A stretch of 64,000 bases of DNA, taken from Axinella damicornis (lineage: Eukaryota > Porifera > Demospongiae > Axinellida > Axinellidae). A program made the position numbers and the translations under genes. Of the stretch, positions 13,701 to 37,301 are shown piece after piece (position 1 is the stretch's first letter; each line of letters starts with the position of its first letter). The notes beneath the pieces are model-generated. The model made no database searches. It saw nothing but the letters and a program-made list of their open reading frames with translations, and was not told where the DNA came from. The stretch covers positions 19,255,853 to 19,319,852 of the forward strand of contig OZ007506.1 in the NCBI GenBank assembly GCA_963931865.1, written 5' to 3'.

Positions 13701-14765
13701 TATTCACAGCATGTTTACTTCCTGCTGTGGTAATAATAATTTTTCCACCATTACTCTGATCAGCTGAGACAGCTTGGCACATGTACACTGGTCAGAATTG
13801 AGGGTGCATTTGTTTGTAGGAAAATATCACTCGTTGTCAAGGCAACAATGTCACTCGCGCCTGCTGCACTTGCGCAATGCATGCCTCAACGACCCGTGAT
13901 ATTTTCCTGTACATATATAGTAGACAGTCTCAACTATTGTTTGCTGCATAAGTTCCATTGGAGAACTACGTAAAACCATCCTTCTGGCTTCTGAGAGCAG
14001 TGTCGCATTATCATATTAGTTCATGAGTGTCGAGTGACATAAAGCATAGCAGAGGTGATTCAACCAATCAGGAAGACAAACAGACAAGGCACAAACATGT
14101 GCTCGAGTCAAATCCGTGGACTAAATTCGGCCATTTACACATTTGGCAGATTAGGGTTGGATTTCTGATACAACAATTATAGCAAGTCCAGTGAAGCTAT
14201 GGAGTGGATTAGGAGCAAGTGAGCACCTGCATAACTTGCTAAGCAGTGTTTGGAAACACAGGCTATTAGGTGTGCTGTGATTTCATCACTCTTTTCACAC
14301 AGGAATGGTGTGAGTGTGATGTGTGTGCGTGTGTGTGTGTTTGTGTGTGTGTGTGTACTGTGTGTGCATGTACTATTACGTACATGTGTATCCCTTACCT
14401 CTGCAACATGAAACGTTTTCTCTCCTAACCCAGGAGGTTTCTTGGAAACTGGAAAAGGGATCAAAGTAATACTTCTTGCGCAACATGCATTAGCAGAATT
14501 CTCCCACTGCAAACTACATACATGCACGTCATCTCAACTTCACTGGAGCTGATCTCACACAACTGCACCCTAGCAGATTACTTACACTCCTCTAACAGGC
14601 CACACCTACCAATGCAGGCCACTCTGATCTCACTCACTCCAACCACTCCCACCTCACTGCTGCCTAACCCCTCTTTCAATTGGAATTACAAATGAGAGTA
14701 GTAAGCACAATTGGGCCCAGCCTGTCACCAGGCAACTCCCGATTGGAGTGATGTCATTAAGTTGG

Positions 14766-25869
<11,104 letters not shown>

Positions 25870-26172
25870 CGTCCGACAGATGCTGCTTGTAGCTAGAATC
25901 TAGCACTCCCACCACAACCTGACGACGATCGTGGAGCGCTCTTGCAGACCTGCGATACGCATAATTGGCATGTACGTTTATGTTTGTCAGTGTTTCCATG
26001 GAAACGAGCGCAAGTAAATGGTTTTCTTTCTATAATAATAATAATTTTATTATTACCATAGAACGTAGTAGCATAGCTACTGCTTGCTGGTCTTTCACAA
26101 AAAAAGAAAGAAAAAAGAATGAAAAGGAAGAAAAAAAAAGAGAAGAAAAACTGTCGGTCGACAGGGTCCCAT

Positions 26173-26255
26173 TACCAGGAATGGGGTTCGAACCCATGTG
26201 TGCATACGCACATTGGATCTTAAGTCCAACGCCTTAACCACTCGGCCACCCTGGT
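26173..26255 (-). tRNA. tRNA-Leu (UAA)
   Basis: Read from 26255 to 26173, 83 nt with discriminator A. The 7-bp acceptor stem (ACCAGGG with TCCTGGT, one G-U) closes. The D-arm GGCCGAGTGG, the anticodon arm TTGGACTTAAGATCCAA with anticodon TAA, a long class-II variable arm (TGTGC-GTAT-GCACA) and the T-arm GGGTTCGAACCCC are all present. There is no intron. It lies between ARL13B and GMCL1 on the same strand. Confidence 0.96.
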
Positions 26256-26342
26256 ACATGACCAGCCTAACCTCCTTAAACAATGATTTTACAGCTGTAC
26301 GTATCTCATCAGCAGTACACACATCACGACCATACACGTATA

Positions 26343-26662
26343 CATGTATAAACACGGTAGCACTGACAATCAAATAGGGTATCATGATCATCCAGAGTCA
26401 TCGTTCCTATCACCCAAACTTATGTCTACAGAAGTCAGTGCCATGTTTACTGCAATGTATAGCGGAAACTCTGCACCGCTGTCCACAAACAAAAAAAACA
26501 ACAAAAAAAACAATAAACATGTATAAACAAGGTAGCACTGACAATCAAATAGGGTATCCTGATCATCCAGAGTCATCGTTCCTATCACTCAAACTTATGT
26601 CTACAGAAGTCAGTGCCAAGTTTACTGCAATGTATAGCGGAAACTCTGCACCGCTGTCCACT
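26343..26662. repeat. Tandem duplication of the GMCL1 terminal exon
   Basis: 26343-26486 and 26518-26662 are near-identical copies, separated by an A-rich linker with two AACAAAAAAAAC-like blocks. The right copy has the acceptor that joins in phase to the rest of GMCL1. In the left copy the sequence upstream of the coding part is replaced by the linker, so it lacks that acceptor and is probably a dead copy or 3'-UTR sequence. Confidence 0.85.
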
Positions 26663-28258
26663 GTCAAAAGGGGAGTTTCCTGGCAAAGAGGAAGAGAATG
26701 TCACACTGAGTAAATGCAGTGGTGTCACCATAGCATAGTTACTGTACCGGCACAAGCTCAGGTGTCCCAGAGTGAACCTTAGATGCAGGAATACTTGAGC
26801 CTCAGATAGAGCCTCAGGCACCAGGCAACCAATTAGAGTCAGAAAACAAGCTGCAAAATACTTTCATCTACCTCCAACTCTCACAGCTTTCGATAGTCTC
26901 GTTCCCAAACCCCGAACACGCACACGCGGAGGGGTCTGGGAACGAGACTAAGCGTTTGAGATAACCTTAAACTGAGCCCCCAAAATCCAAACTTTGCTAA
27001 GCACAACAGTTGATGCACTGATGGACTGGTTCTGAGTAATTGTTAGTAAGCACACCATTCGAACCATCACTACACTGAGTCAGATACCACTTCCCTGCGG
27101 AATTGTTCCTTTGACTCACGGCCCTGTGATGTCTGATGTCATCACAAAAGAGCCAGAGTTTGTTGGACATGCAGTCGGACCACATACCTCATCCTGAGTG
27201 AGGGCAACCTGCACAATTCCAGTTTCCTGGTGGGTACAAACCTCACCATGTGTTCCAGAAGATGGTTTGAAAGAAGTCACCCTAAGCCTGAAAGAGAACC
27301 AAAGGTTGTATTCATGCGGAGAGTGCAAAATGCCTTTCCCGTCTTGGTACAGTTATGTACACGTATTTGTGTGTCGATCAAGATGCTAGCGTGGATCTGA
27401 TCAATGAACCATGTTCACATTTCCAGAGTGAGCATGACCGATTCGGAAGGTGGCACTAGTTCGTATCTAGCAGTGTCAGATTCGGATTTGCTTACGCTAT
27501 ATCAGCTGGTTTAGTGTAAAGCCCACACACTGTGTTGCTAGCAGCTGCCTGCTACTCCTCTGCCCAGAATCCCAGTGGCCCTGCGAAAAGAGCCCTGACT
27601 GGATATAGGGAGGAGTCAGGTTCAAACTTCAAACTTTTTGTCCCTCTGCAACAAAAGTACTTAGTGTGGTTCGTGGAAGTCTCATAGCAAAAGTCCTACA
27701 TATGCCACGATGTACAATATTATGTCAAACCACGCATTCATTCTTATGGGCTTATGGTTACTCTCCGGCTCATAATTATTGCAACTTTGACATTCTTTTC
27801 TGCTTTGTGTTTGCTGTAGTACGTAACACTGATCCATACCTGATCATCAGTATTTTCTTAGGCTGCAAGCTGACTGCTGAGGTGCATGGCTGCGATTTTG
27901 TGTTTCTCTTCACAGCTATCAACCTTCAAGAGTAGAGTGATGGCACATGATGCATAGTCAGTAGAGCATGTGATCCACTAAGTTACATCATGTGATCCAC
28001 TAAGTTACATCATGTGATCCACTAAGTTACATCATGTAATCCACTAAGTTACATCATGTAATCCATAAGTTACATCATGTGATCCACTAAGGTTATATGA
28101 AGTGAGTCACTGAGTTACATTGTGTGAATGAGACAACATTGTTGCCGAGCGGGAAGCGAGGCAACTAATCGTGCAGTGTGGAGGTTGAATCTGAGCTAGT
28201 GCGACTATATATATTTGTCTGTAACGCACCGTGGTCCCGCACGTAAATTATGCGTTGG

Positions 28259-28293
<35 letters not shown>

Positions 28294-31200
28294 CGCACGC
28301 GTATACAACCCGCACGCGCACCATGTGATCTCACCCTTGTCATTAATTTTGTCACTGGATGTCGGTTTCTGACAGGAGATGACAAGGCAAAGAGTGCAGC
28401 GACATCGAGGGAGAACTGATGAGGTGAGGAGGGAGACTGCCAGAGCAGCTGACCACAAGAGACTTGGCAGGCAGAATGAAGTTCACGTTCGCCGTTCACA
28501 GAGACTCGCTAGCTATCACTCGTGGTTATGTTCTGCAACTGCTAAATTGTATCAAAGCTTCCCATGAGGCATCTCTGCGTGGTCAACCACGTATGCACTA
28601 GTATGCATATATAATGTGAACGTACCCAGTTCTAGAATCATACTGGATCAACACATCGAACCCAAAGGAGTAGCCCATCCATCTCCAGCAATACTGAGGG
28701 ACAAAACAACTACTGCATCACTGGATGTGAAAGGACACCACAAATAGTAACATTAGCCTCGTTCCCAGGCCTCATAGGAACAAGGCTGATCAAACATCTG
28801 ACTAGAGGGTTTTTGAAAAGATGCCTATACTGTTGTAGAATTCAACCTTTCATGCACAAACTTATCTTTGAAGGTCCAAAAATAATTATGTTGATGGTCA
28901 TCCTAGACGTGGGACCAGCCCCATGAACACAAGGTCATAAACAGTAAGCAATCTGTGCACTTTCATTTCCTGCCTAGGGTCAAATACGGCTTTCTGATTG
29001 GTTCAATCGTTGTGAGTTAGATGGAATTGGATACCTGTCCCTCCTCGATAAGCACTCTCCCGCACCGGAAGGAGAGTCTGTCGAACTGATCACGAGTGAG
29101 CCCAGAGGGTCTGAAATAGCAAAATATGAGCACGGACAGTGCGGTCAGGGAGTTGAGTACACTCTAACACAATCAGTTATACTACCACTGATGTCCATGA
29201 GTCGCTGTGATGCCCCTCGGCATATTAAATCATCAACTGAACAGTTGGTCTGGTACGGCTGCTAAGCATGAGCTGAGTTTCTGGCTAATCAGTCAAATGC
29301 ACTGCAATAGCTCGAGTGGATCAAGTCATGACAAGAGGTCATGTGACTGTTTTGCTGAGTAGGCAAAGATCTCACCCATGGAGCCTCCCGGGCTCATTAG
29401 AGTACTTTGACTGGCCCCTGACTCACCCTGGGTCCAGCCTCTGGTCAACCATCAACATGGTCAGCCACTGTTTCCTGTACAGCGGCAGTAACCAGCCTGC
29501 GGGAAGATCGGAGCATAAACTGAGTCTCATATTTATCCTCACGATGGTTTCTCATCAGTTGCAGAGCTCAAATCACTAGGGTTAGCAAGACTCACTTTCG
29601 GGGATGATTCTATCCACCTCCAACGTTCCCGTGGAGACCACCTCATTGAGGATGTGCTGCAGCCGAATGGCCTTGAACACTTCCACATAATGCTGGCCCA
29701 CTTCAGTCTCGAGGAAGAAGCTTCCATCCTTCCCTGTAGCCAAGTGGACATCAGTTGCCACTAACTCTCACTCTACTTCATGTGACCCAACTTGTATCCA
29801 CAAAAAAAAACTTGTACAATTAATCACTAGCTAAATATATATCTTCAGTCTAGTTTGAGGGGCAAATCGCTCTCCTGGTAGCAGTATGCGTGTGATCAAA
29901 CTCTGCTTCGACACTGGTCATGCTTGATTGGCACAGCAAGCTCTCTTTGGCAATGTCTCCTGCTTTGCCTGATCTTGTGCATACGTACTTCAGCGGATTG
30001 TGTCCACAACATGAAGACAATAGTGAAACTCAGATACACACTCACTAGTACCACAACGTAGTAAACAATCCCGGATGGTACATGCATAGACATACATACC
30101 TCGATCTTGGAAATAGCGGTCAGCGTCACTTGTCAGTTTATCAAACTGTCCACCCCACTCGGGATTCACTACCAGGAACAGCCACTGCAGGAAGAACAGG
30201 GTGCAATCTGACACAGTCCATAGCCTCATTCCCAGGCCACACGGAGTAGGGAAAAGTCTAGGATGATCAAACTGTCCACCCCACTCGGGATTCAATACCA
30301 GCTGGGAACAGCCATTGCAAGAACAGGTGCACATCTGGTGGCTCAACACAGTACACAGTGTACAGCAGCATACCAATAATAATACAGCTGTCATGCTTCT
30401 GACACAATTTTGCGAGCATCTGCTTGTGAGTAGCCTAGCTGCTAGACTCACCCCCTCTCGTTTCCTTTCCTTCGTTTTTCAGGAGGAGAGGGTGGGTCAA
30501 GCAGCTAGACTAGCATGTGATTGCCATAGTGTCGCAGGTTGCACCACAATACCATCTGGTGAGCTGAAGGAGGCGGGGTGTAGGGCTCGTTGACAAGAGA
30601 GGGATTTATAACGCAAGTTGGACGACCTGTTGCTATAGATACCACCCATGGGGCCGTGTCCTACCAGTACTAATAATTATGCTACCAGAAATTAAATATG
30701 GGTAAAGAACCGGAGCATATTGAATATTTCTGCTATGTATAATTTATATATGTTCCAAAAATTCATTCTGAAGTTGATCTTGGACAGTATGGCTGCTGGT
30801 AGTCAACAATGGCTCACCCTCTTGGCGAGGGTGTACAGGTCCATCTCCACCTGCATGATGTAGAGGTCCGGAGAGCTCAGCAGCTCAGCCAGCAGCACAG
30901 CACTGCAGTGGACGATTGGAATCAACTCGGACTCAGATTAGACAGCTCATAAAATAGTACATGGGTGTCCAGTGGTGGTGGAAGAGGATACTCTTTGGGG
31001 GGCTACATTATGTGCACTCCACATGAAGCATGTGCACTGATGTGGTACTGTAACATGCACAGAACCTCCCAAGGAAAATGACATACTGCAATAGTCCCAG
31101 CGTGCATGCAAAACACTGTGCATGAAGAGGGCCCTCCAGTGGTAGGATGAGGTTTAGGCTGCAATTGAAGCTTCAAGATACACACGTACCTCAAGTCCTT

Positions 31201-31991
31201 CAGAAGTGCAGGGTTGTAGCTCCTCACAAGGTTAATAGACAACCACTCTTTGCACCTGCAGGGATGGTTATAAAATGCAACAGTGTGAGCACTAGACTCG
31301 TTCCCAGGCCACTTTTCCTTCCTCAACGTGGTCTGAGAACGAGGCTATGTGTGCACTCATGAAACAGGTTTATAGTGAGGTCATCTTTCTTGTTGCTGAG
31401 GGGGGAAGCAAGGCTACTGATCATGTCGCATGAAGACCTTGTGTTTGTTTGTTTGTTTGTAATGCTCATGAATTCCCATGGGCATGGTATTGCACGTGTC
31501 AGTACAGTGGAGCCCAAACCAAGGAGGACATACTAGTAGGGAGCATCCACTACGATGGTAGCCTTGTTCCCAGGCCGTTCATTCCCACCACCAGTATTTG
31601 ATCGCTTGCAGTATGCAAACCCGCCGTATCTGCATACTGCAAGCGATCAAATACTGGCGATGGGAATGGCCCGAGAACGAGGCTACTAGGATGGAGTCGC
31701 CTGCAGAGAGGAGGCAGCAATCGTCCAAACATCGCCACCTGCACAGCTATTCTACATTTGAGTCCAGAGCAGAACAGGAGCCAACCCAGTTACATTAAGT
31801 GATGTCGGACCGGTGGAGTGGTGAGCCAGCTGTGAGTCTCTGTCTCTGCCTATTAACAGACCGCTCAGTTCCTAGCGCCCGACTCATCCCAATAACGAGG
31901 GAAGAACCCAAACACTTACTCTTGTTCCATTTCATGCAATCCATAGAGTGAAGCCGCCGTCAGATAGTGAATGACACACTCGGGTCTAGAC

Positions 31992-32025
<34 letters not shown>

Positions 32026-32099
32026 GTAGGTAGATAGATAGAATGATAGATAGATAGATAGATACATACATAGATATATAGATAGATAGACAGACAGAC

Positions 32100-32133
<34 letters not shown>

Positions 32134-35100
32134 GCCCCATCAACCATAGGCGAGTCGTTTGACAGGATATAGAAAAGAGGTAAGGAATAAGACTAGACTA
32201 GACATACACGCAACAGAAAAGACTAATGTAAGAACTGCAGACACTACATGTATATAAGGTAGCCTCGTACCCAGTCCTACGCCCAGTTTTTCGTCGTTGC
32301 TTAGTACGGTTACCATACTGCAAGCGACGAAAAGCTGGGCGTGGGACTGGGAACGAGGCTAATACAAGGTGCAAGCCAATTAGTTGACAAGGGAAATTCC
32401 CTAGTCATTTGCGCCCTAACCTCAGTGTCTCCCTCATGAACTCTTCACAGTGTTCCAAGAGACCTTCCTGCATGAGAAGAGCAGACCAACAGATAGAGCA
32501 GGAAGTAAGCAGAGGGCATTAACTAAAGCAGCTTGGAAACTGGGTAGTGAATCAAAGCATGTACACCACTTCCAAACATCTACAATTTCAGCTCCCTGAA
32601 AACTGGTACACAAGTTGCATATAAGCATGGCTATCAGGAGTAGCCTTGTTCCCAGGCGCACACACTGCTTTCGGTTGCACATACGTACTGCAAGCGACGA
32701 AAAGCTGGGCAGGGGCCTGGGAACGAAGCTATATCAGGAGCGTCCGAACTGCCTACAGTGCAGAAGGAGCATCCAGCCGCATAGAACGTGGTTGCAAAAC
32801 CTCCATTAATTACACTTTTGACATAATAAGCTGGTGCGGATAAGTTGACAGCCACTGCCTTAAGTGTCTCATGCACCCGGCCCATAGCCAGGGGGGTTCA
32901 ACGGAGATTCTGGGACCAATTATATAAATAGTGGGAGTGGCTATCTCATTTTCACTCATTTAGAACCCTCCTAGACCAAAATTAGGCAGGCTGGCTACGG
33001 GCCTGTGCACTGCTGCAACCGTTCCTTTGGCCGATGTTCAGACCCATCGTAAGGTGAAGGTGTGGAGTTTGCTCACCAGCTGCAGCATGGATGCGATGGC
33101 TACGATGGAGCACATCTCACCCTCCTCCAAATAAACCTCATCACGATAGAGAGAGCTGAAGGCTAGGTCCAGCGCTGCATTGGTACATGCAGAAAGACAC
33201 ATCAGTAAATACTGGCAGGAATACAATCCTTCATAGTAGTAGACGTATACACATCAAGTTTATTAGTGTACACTGGCAGAAATTCGATAGCATCTTTCAC
33301 CATAGAAACTGGAGGGCAACCAATCATGTGATGCAATCTGCAAGCAGCATGGTGATGTAAATGCCCCCTAGTTGCCATGGTGACAAATGCTATGGCTATA
33401 CTTGCAGAAATTGAAGTGTACTGGCAGAAATAGAATGCTAGTCCCCCCACACTCATGTAATAGCACTTGCTCTTGCATCAGAACTCTGGGGTGCACATCA
33501 AGCTGATAGCATCCCACACCGTTTTTCAGTTGCACGAAGAACGGTGCAAGTGATGAAAAGCTTGGTGGGGGCCTGGGAATGAGGCTAAGATTCACCTGGG
33601 AAACCTTTCGATACCAAGAAGGGAACAGTATCTTCCGGAAAGTATCAGGACTACTTCACCACAAACTGAAGGGGGTATACATCTTCATTGCTTTCACTAC
33701 TGTACCAAGCAACAAAAAAGCTGAGTACATGAGGTGGCCTGGGAGCGAGGCTAACTAAGACTCATGGGTGCAGAAAGTATGCAACCCTTGCTGAAATATC
33801 CAGATTCATATCAGTGTAGCATTTGGCCTGAGGATGAGGTGGGCTTACCCTCCACAGTGATGTTGGGGTCAGGGATGTCGAGTTGGATAACAATCTCTTC
33901 CGACTCCTTCCAGTTCCCACTGAACATGCTTGAGAAGTAGCTGGACTGCAGCGGACACATGAGACATTCCATCAGTTGACGGAGAACAAGTCCAAAAAAT
34001 GAGTGATCCCTTAAGTCAGGAGGAGGGTTACCATTAATAGCGAGTACAATATTTTGTCATTTGAAGGTACCTCAGATCTGGCGGGTACTAATTTTAGCGA
34101 TTCTAACAGAATCTCAGTATTAGTGATGCAATCATAATGCTTATGCAAATTTTAGCGACTTCACCTGTGCTTGTTAAAATATACATTTGGTGATCACTCT
34201 GTGGTGTCTGACTCAATACACGGTCTGCTGTCAACAGCAATGAAGCTATGCTCCACTTCATATGGGAAACAGATGACAGTACATCAGAGGCTGTGGCAGA
34301 GCCAAAGTTAACCACATTTTAATCTAAGTCAAAACTTTGTCACTTGATATACCTGGCTGAGGTAGAGTTTGTGCAGCTTCCACTCTTTGTCTGTGATGAG
34401 AAACATTACATGCAGATTAGGCAGCCACCATGCATGAGAGAGCTCCCCCCCCCCCCCCCCCCCCCCCAATCCCCCTTCCCCCCATCCCGATGACAAGCAC
34501 TGGATACAAGGCTAGTACCCTTAGTCTACTGTTCTTATCAAGTCTGCAGATCTCATAAGATTGTGCTACCAGAAGGCACAAGAAAAAACCTCAGAGTATC
34601 TACACTTCTACAACACATTTTTCAATCATTGCTTACCTAGTGCACGGATGGTGATGTCTGAATTCACTCCTTTCCGGAACAGAGTTTCGTAAATGTACGT
34701 GGAGGTAGCCTGGATCTTCTTCCTACAGAGATAAAATGTATCGTATCTCATTCACCTCAGCACCAGTTGATATTGTTCACACAGAAGGATAACCTAAAGT
34801 CGGCCTTCGTAAACAGGAACAAAAACAATCAAAGAAAATAAACAAACAAACAAACAATGAACCATCCATGGAATGTAACAAACTGAGTGTTAATAGTTTT
34901 GGCTGGTGAACGTATTTGTCCTACCGTTACAGTTTGAAAGTGCAAAAGTTTCTTGATTGAATGAAGAGTTGTGAAACCGAGTTGCACAGTCTGCTATCTG
35001 ATACATATGGCAGCAGAAGAGTGCTGACATTGGTGCTATGCACTTTGCATATACCAACATGTGCCCGTGAAGAGGAGCGCCCAACTCCCCTACTGTACAT

Positions 35101-36947
35101 GATACATGTATTTTTGAATTCCAAGTATAATATCATATAAATAATGCTTGAATCAGTGTGTTAAATGGCTTCCCACACATGTGCTATTATAGCTACAGAA
35201 AGCCTCGTTCCTATACAGCCTGGGAACGAGGCTAAACTACTCACTGTCCATCATCAGATTCCTGACCCATAAGCTGTAAGAGCTAGCTAGCAGCTGAACT
35301 AGAGCTGAGCCGTCACCCGTGAATATGCTTAACAAGTACGAGTACGCAGCAGTTGTAGGTACAGGTGAGCAGATTGTGTACCGCAGTTCTGTACACGAGC
35401 AACACGAGGTTGACATGGGTGGCACCCTGTAACTGCATGTTACTGTACAAGTGTACCTCATGCTAAGTACTTGTCAAGCACAATTATACACTGCAATGGT
35501 AGTAGGTGGTGTATATAGTGCACATTAAAATTAGCTACATTCACAAGATCACACATCAGTTCACTCCCTCCCTTCTTTCCGCACCCTCTTCTAGTGATAA
35601 TACTAGACTGTCATCCGTTAAGTTGTTTACATGCAGGAACACAATCCACTCAACGGCTGTTATTATTCACACTACTCGGTTTCACTATGAGAGGGAAGCC
35701 AACTAAATGCTGTGTACAGTAAGTAGCTGCCCCAAAAAATGGCCACTTTGCGCTGACTCTATAATTATGTGGATGTCTTATGGATTACATGTACTCCACC
35801 TAATATGAGCTAGGGGATCAGAGAGCAGGGACTACCGTTGCAGCTGAGACTGATCTCCTACAGTGTGACATTGTCACACACTACTGTGGGCTGTCCATTC
35901 ACTTGCGGGTCCAAAGTGATAGTGAATGAATCAGTCTGAGCCCCAAACAGTCTGGGAATGAGTACAGTGCTTTTCATAGACAACACTGTACTCTCCACTC
36001 AGGCAAGGAAAACTTGTACCTCATAACTACAACTGGAACCTTAGTCCTGTTCCCAGACCCCCAGGTCTGGGAATGGGACTACTGAAAACTGATGATTTCA
36101 CAAGCTCTGTGCTTGCACAATGGTGTTACCACTTGGCCAAGAAGAAAATTAAAGTGGACCGGTCCATCAAAGCAAGGCTGACCTCTCTTGCAGTACTGCA
36201 GAGTATAGTTGGATTAGGCACGGTATGGTGGTCACTTGAGTACCAACAGTGCAAGAACTTGTTACAGCAAACAACTTTTGCTGCAAAGTTTGAGCCTAGG
36301 AATGAGGCTAGGAAGCAGCCATACATAAATATGGAAGAGGCCCACTCGTGGGCATGGTAACCCCCCTTGAATACTTGAGCACCTAATCTGCATATACCGG
36401 AAGTGGCAAATATCACACATTCATACTAACACCATTAAAAAGCCCAGCCTAAGACGAAAGCTGTACCTGGAATCACGCATCAGTGTACTATGACCTCTAT
36501 ATACCACAGCAAGGTGCAAAGTTTCTAGTCGCAGCTGTCATACACCAGGAACCCATGCATGTGCTCCTGCATATTCTACACTCTTGTGATGTAGTCTCAC
36601 AGGCCAGACTTTACATTACCAAGACCTATCAACTCTTGTGGCAGTACACACAGTCACTACAGAACGTTACCCTCCAAATGCAGTAGCCCTAACCACACCC
36701 TAACCAATATAAATTCCTGTACAGCTTATGGAGGATAACATTCCGTCTTCAATGGATAGTAAAATGACACAACTAACCTCCTAGGTGATAGCTCCTCGAC
36801 CTCCTCATCTTCCACCTTTTCACGCGGTCTCTTTCTGGAGTGAGCTGTGAGGGTGTTTGAAGCACTTTCTCCCTCACCCCCAGCACCAAGACCCACAGAT
36901 GAGTGATTGTTGCCTGCACCAAAACCTGCACCCCAGACGTTGCCCAT
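26563..36947 (-). CDS. GMCL1: Germ cell-less-like BTB/BACK protein, complete 17-exon gene
   Basis: Germ cell-less is a BTB adaptor for CUL3 ubiquitin ligase linked to the nuclear envelope and germ-cell fate. Exons on minus: 36947-36778, 34722-34637, 34390-34353, 33945-33849, 33174-33077, 32467-32421, 31985-31920, 31255-31190, 30902-30818, 30184-30100, 29733-29596, 29496-29427, 29110-29035, 28693-28626, 27923-27840, 27287-27188, 26679-26563. All phases join: 497 codons with stop, 496 aa (human about 515). N-terminus MGN (likely myristoylated) with a basic KRPREK stretch; BTB domain from [11 protein letters not shown] through [13 protein letters not shown] and [15 protein letters not shown]-like middle part; C-terminal GMCL domain with [31 protein letters not shown] and [14 protein letters not shown] end (here [13 protein letters not shown]). 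Exon 15's acceptor (TTGAAG|G) is weak by sequence but fits phase and similarity. Confidence 0.95.
26894..26950. repeat. Short foldback element
   Basis: TAGTCTCGTTCCCAAACCCC inverted as GGGGTCTGGGAACGAGACTA; within the last GMCL1 intron. Confidence 0.75.
27964..28105. repeat. 22-bp minisatellite, about 6 copies
   Basis: GTGATCCACTAAGTTACATCAT and variants (GTAATCC, one shortened copy), in a GMCL1 intron. A poly-C run (28260-28292) lies further right in the same intron. Confidence 0.85.
30140..30326. repeat. Partial duplication of GMCL1 exon 10
   Basis: 30140-30200 (3' splice site and first part of exon 10) recurs at 30266-30326 with small changes. The copy lies upstream of the real exon and cannot reproduce the full exon; its acceptor region is altered (ATTGCAAG for ACTGCAGG). 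A foldback end (TAGCCTCATTCCCAGGCC) lies between the copies. Confidence 0.8.
31293..31347. repeat. Short foldback element
   Basis: TAGACTCGTTCCCAGGCCAC with GTGGTCTGAGAACGAGGCTA, in GMCL1 intron 7, about 37 bp upstream of exon 8. Confidence 0.75.
31559..31685. repeat. Foldback element, PAL-B type
   Basis: TAGCCTTGTTCCCAGGCCGTTC outer ends; inner arms carry CAGTATTTGATCGCTTGCAG and its reverse complement. Confidence 0.85.
31986..32132. repeat. (GATA)n microsatellite
   Basis: GATA repeat with a few GACA and GGTA interruptions, next to GMCL1 exon 7; on the sense strand (TATC)n directly upstream of that acceptor. Confidence 0.95.
32260..32361. repeat. Foldback element, PAL-A type
   Basis: TAGCCTCGTACCCAGTCCTACG outer end; inner arms CCCAGTTTTTCGTCG and CGACGAAAAGCTGGG; ends GGGACTGGGAACGAGGCTA. 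Confidence 0.85.
32641..32731. repeat. Foldback element, hybrid inner sequence
   Basis: TAGCCTTGTTCCCAGG and CCTGGGAACGAAGCTA ends; the right inner arm is PAL-A-like (GCAAGCGACGAAAAGCTGGG), the left is not its mirror. Confidence 0.7.
35201..35234. repeat. Minimal foldback element
   Basis: AGCCTCGTTCC-TATACAGCCT-GGGAACGAGGCT: only the outer ends remain. Confidence 0.7.
36042..36081. repeat. Minimal foldback element
   Basis: TTAGTCCTGTTCCCAGACCC directly followed by its near-perfect mirror CAGGTCTGGGAATGGGACTA; in GMCL1 intron 1. Confidence 0.7.
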
Positions 36948-37301
36948 CTGTGTCAAGACTGACAGTGAGGCCCGTCCCGTCTGGTGCACCAATGCTGCAC
37001 TCTACCAGCGTGGTCACAGTCGGCTTCCCAGGAATCAAAATTTAAACATTCAGCCAGCTCCCGTATTCCTTTGAAAGTCTTCACGCTATACTTTTACATA
37101 AGTTTACATCCGAAATTGTTGCGAACAGCGCAAAAAGCAACGCTACCTGGCCATGTGCACAGCAACACGCGTGCCGCCAACTTTGTTCACCATGGACGAC
37201 GATTTTTTGAATTCTAAATAATCACCACCAGCATAATCATGATTATGAGCCCCGCCCACACGCACATCGTCTGCTGAGTCAGCACTCGTACTCCCTAAGC
37301 T
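36948..37301. promoter_or_regulatory. Head-to-head promoter between GMCL1 and the AlaX-like gene
   Basis: Only 354 bp separate the two start codons, which face outward, so both genes probably share a bidirectional promoter. I see no TATA box at a useful distance. A GC/KLF-type box (CCCCGCCCACACGC, about 37249-37262) and the Maf site listed separately lie in the right half. Confidence 0.7.
37272..37284. promoter_or_regulatory. Perfect 13-bp Maf recognition element (T-MARE)
   Basis: TGCTGAGTCAGCA matches the palindromic TPA-type MARE consensus exactly; its core is an AP-1 site (TGAGTCA). It ends 17 bp before the AlaX ATG. In animals such sites bind small Maf/CNC (Nrf) dimers. Function here is inferred from sequence only. 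Confidence 0.6.

Larger units (their letters stand above)
3612..14765. other. Gene-poor interval rich in tandem and inverted repeats
   Basis: About 11 kb between the proline-rich gene and ARL13B without a recognisable coding exon on either strand. Open frames here are short and mostly follow repeats. A 62-codon minus frame at 11948-12145 (starting MVNHNRSQFS) is the least repeat-like, but I do not recognise it and found no splice partners. The proline-rich gene's promoter should lie just right of 3611. Individual repeats are listed separately. The rest (for example 9900-11600, 11900-13400, 13500-14700) shows only (CA)n tracts and unremarkable sequence. Confidence 0.5.
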
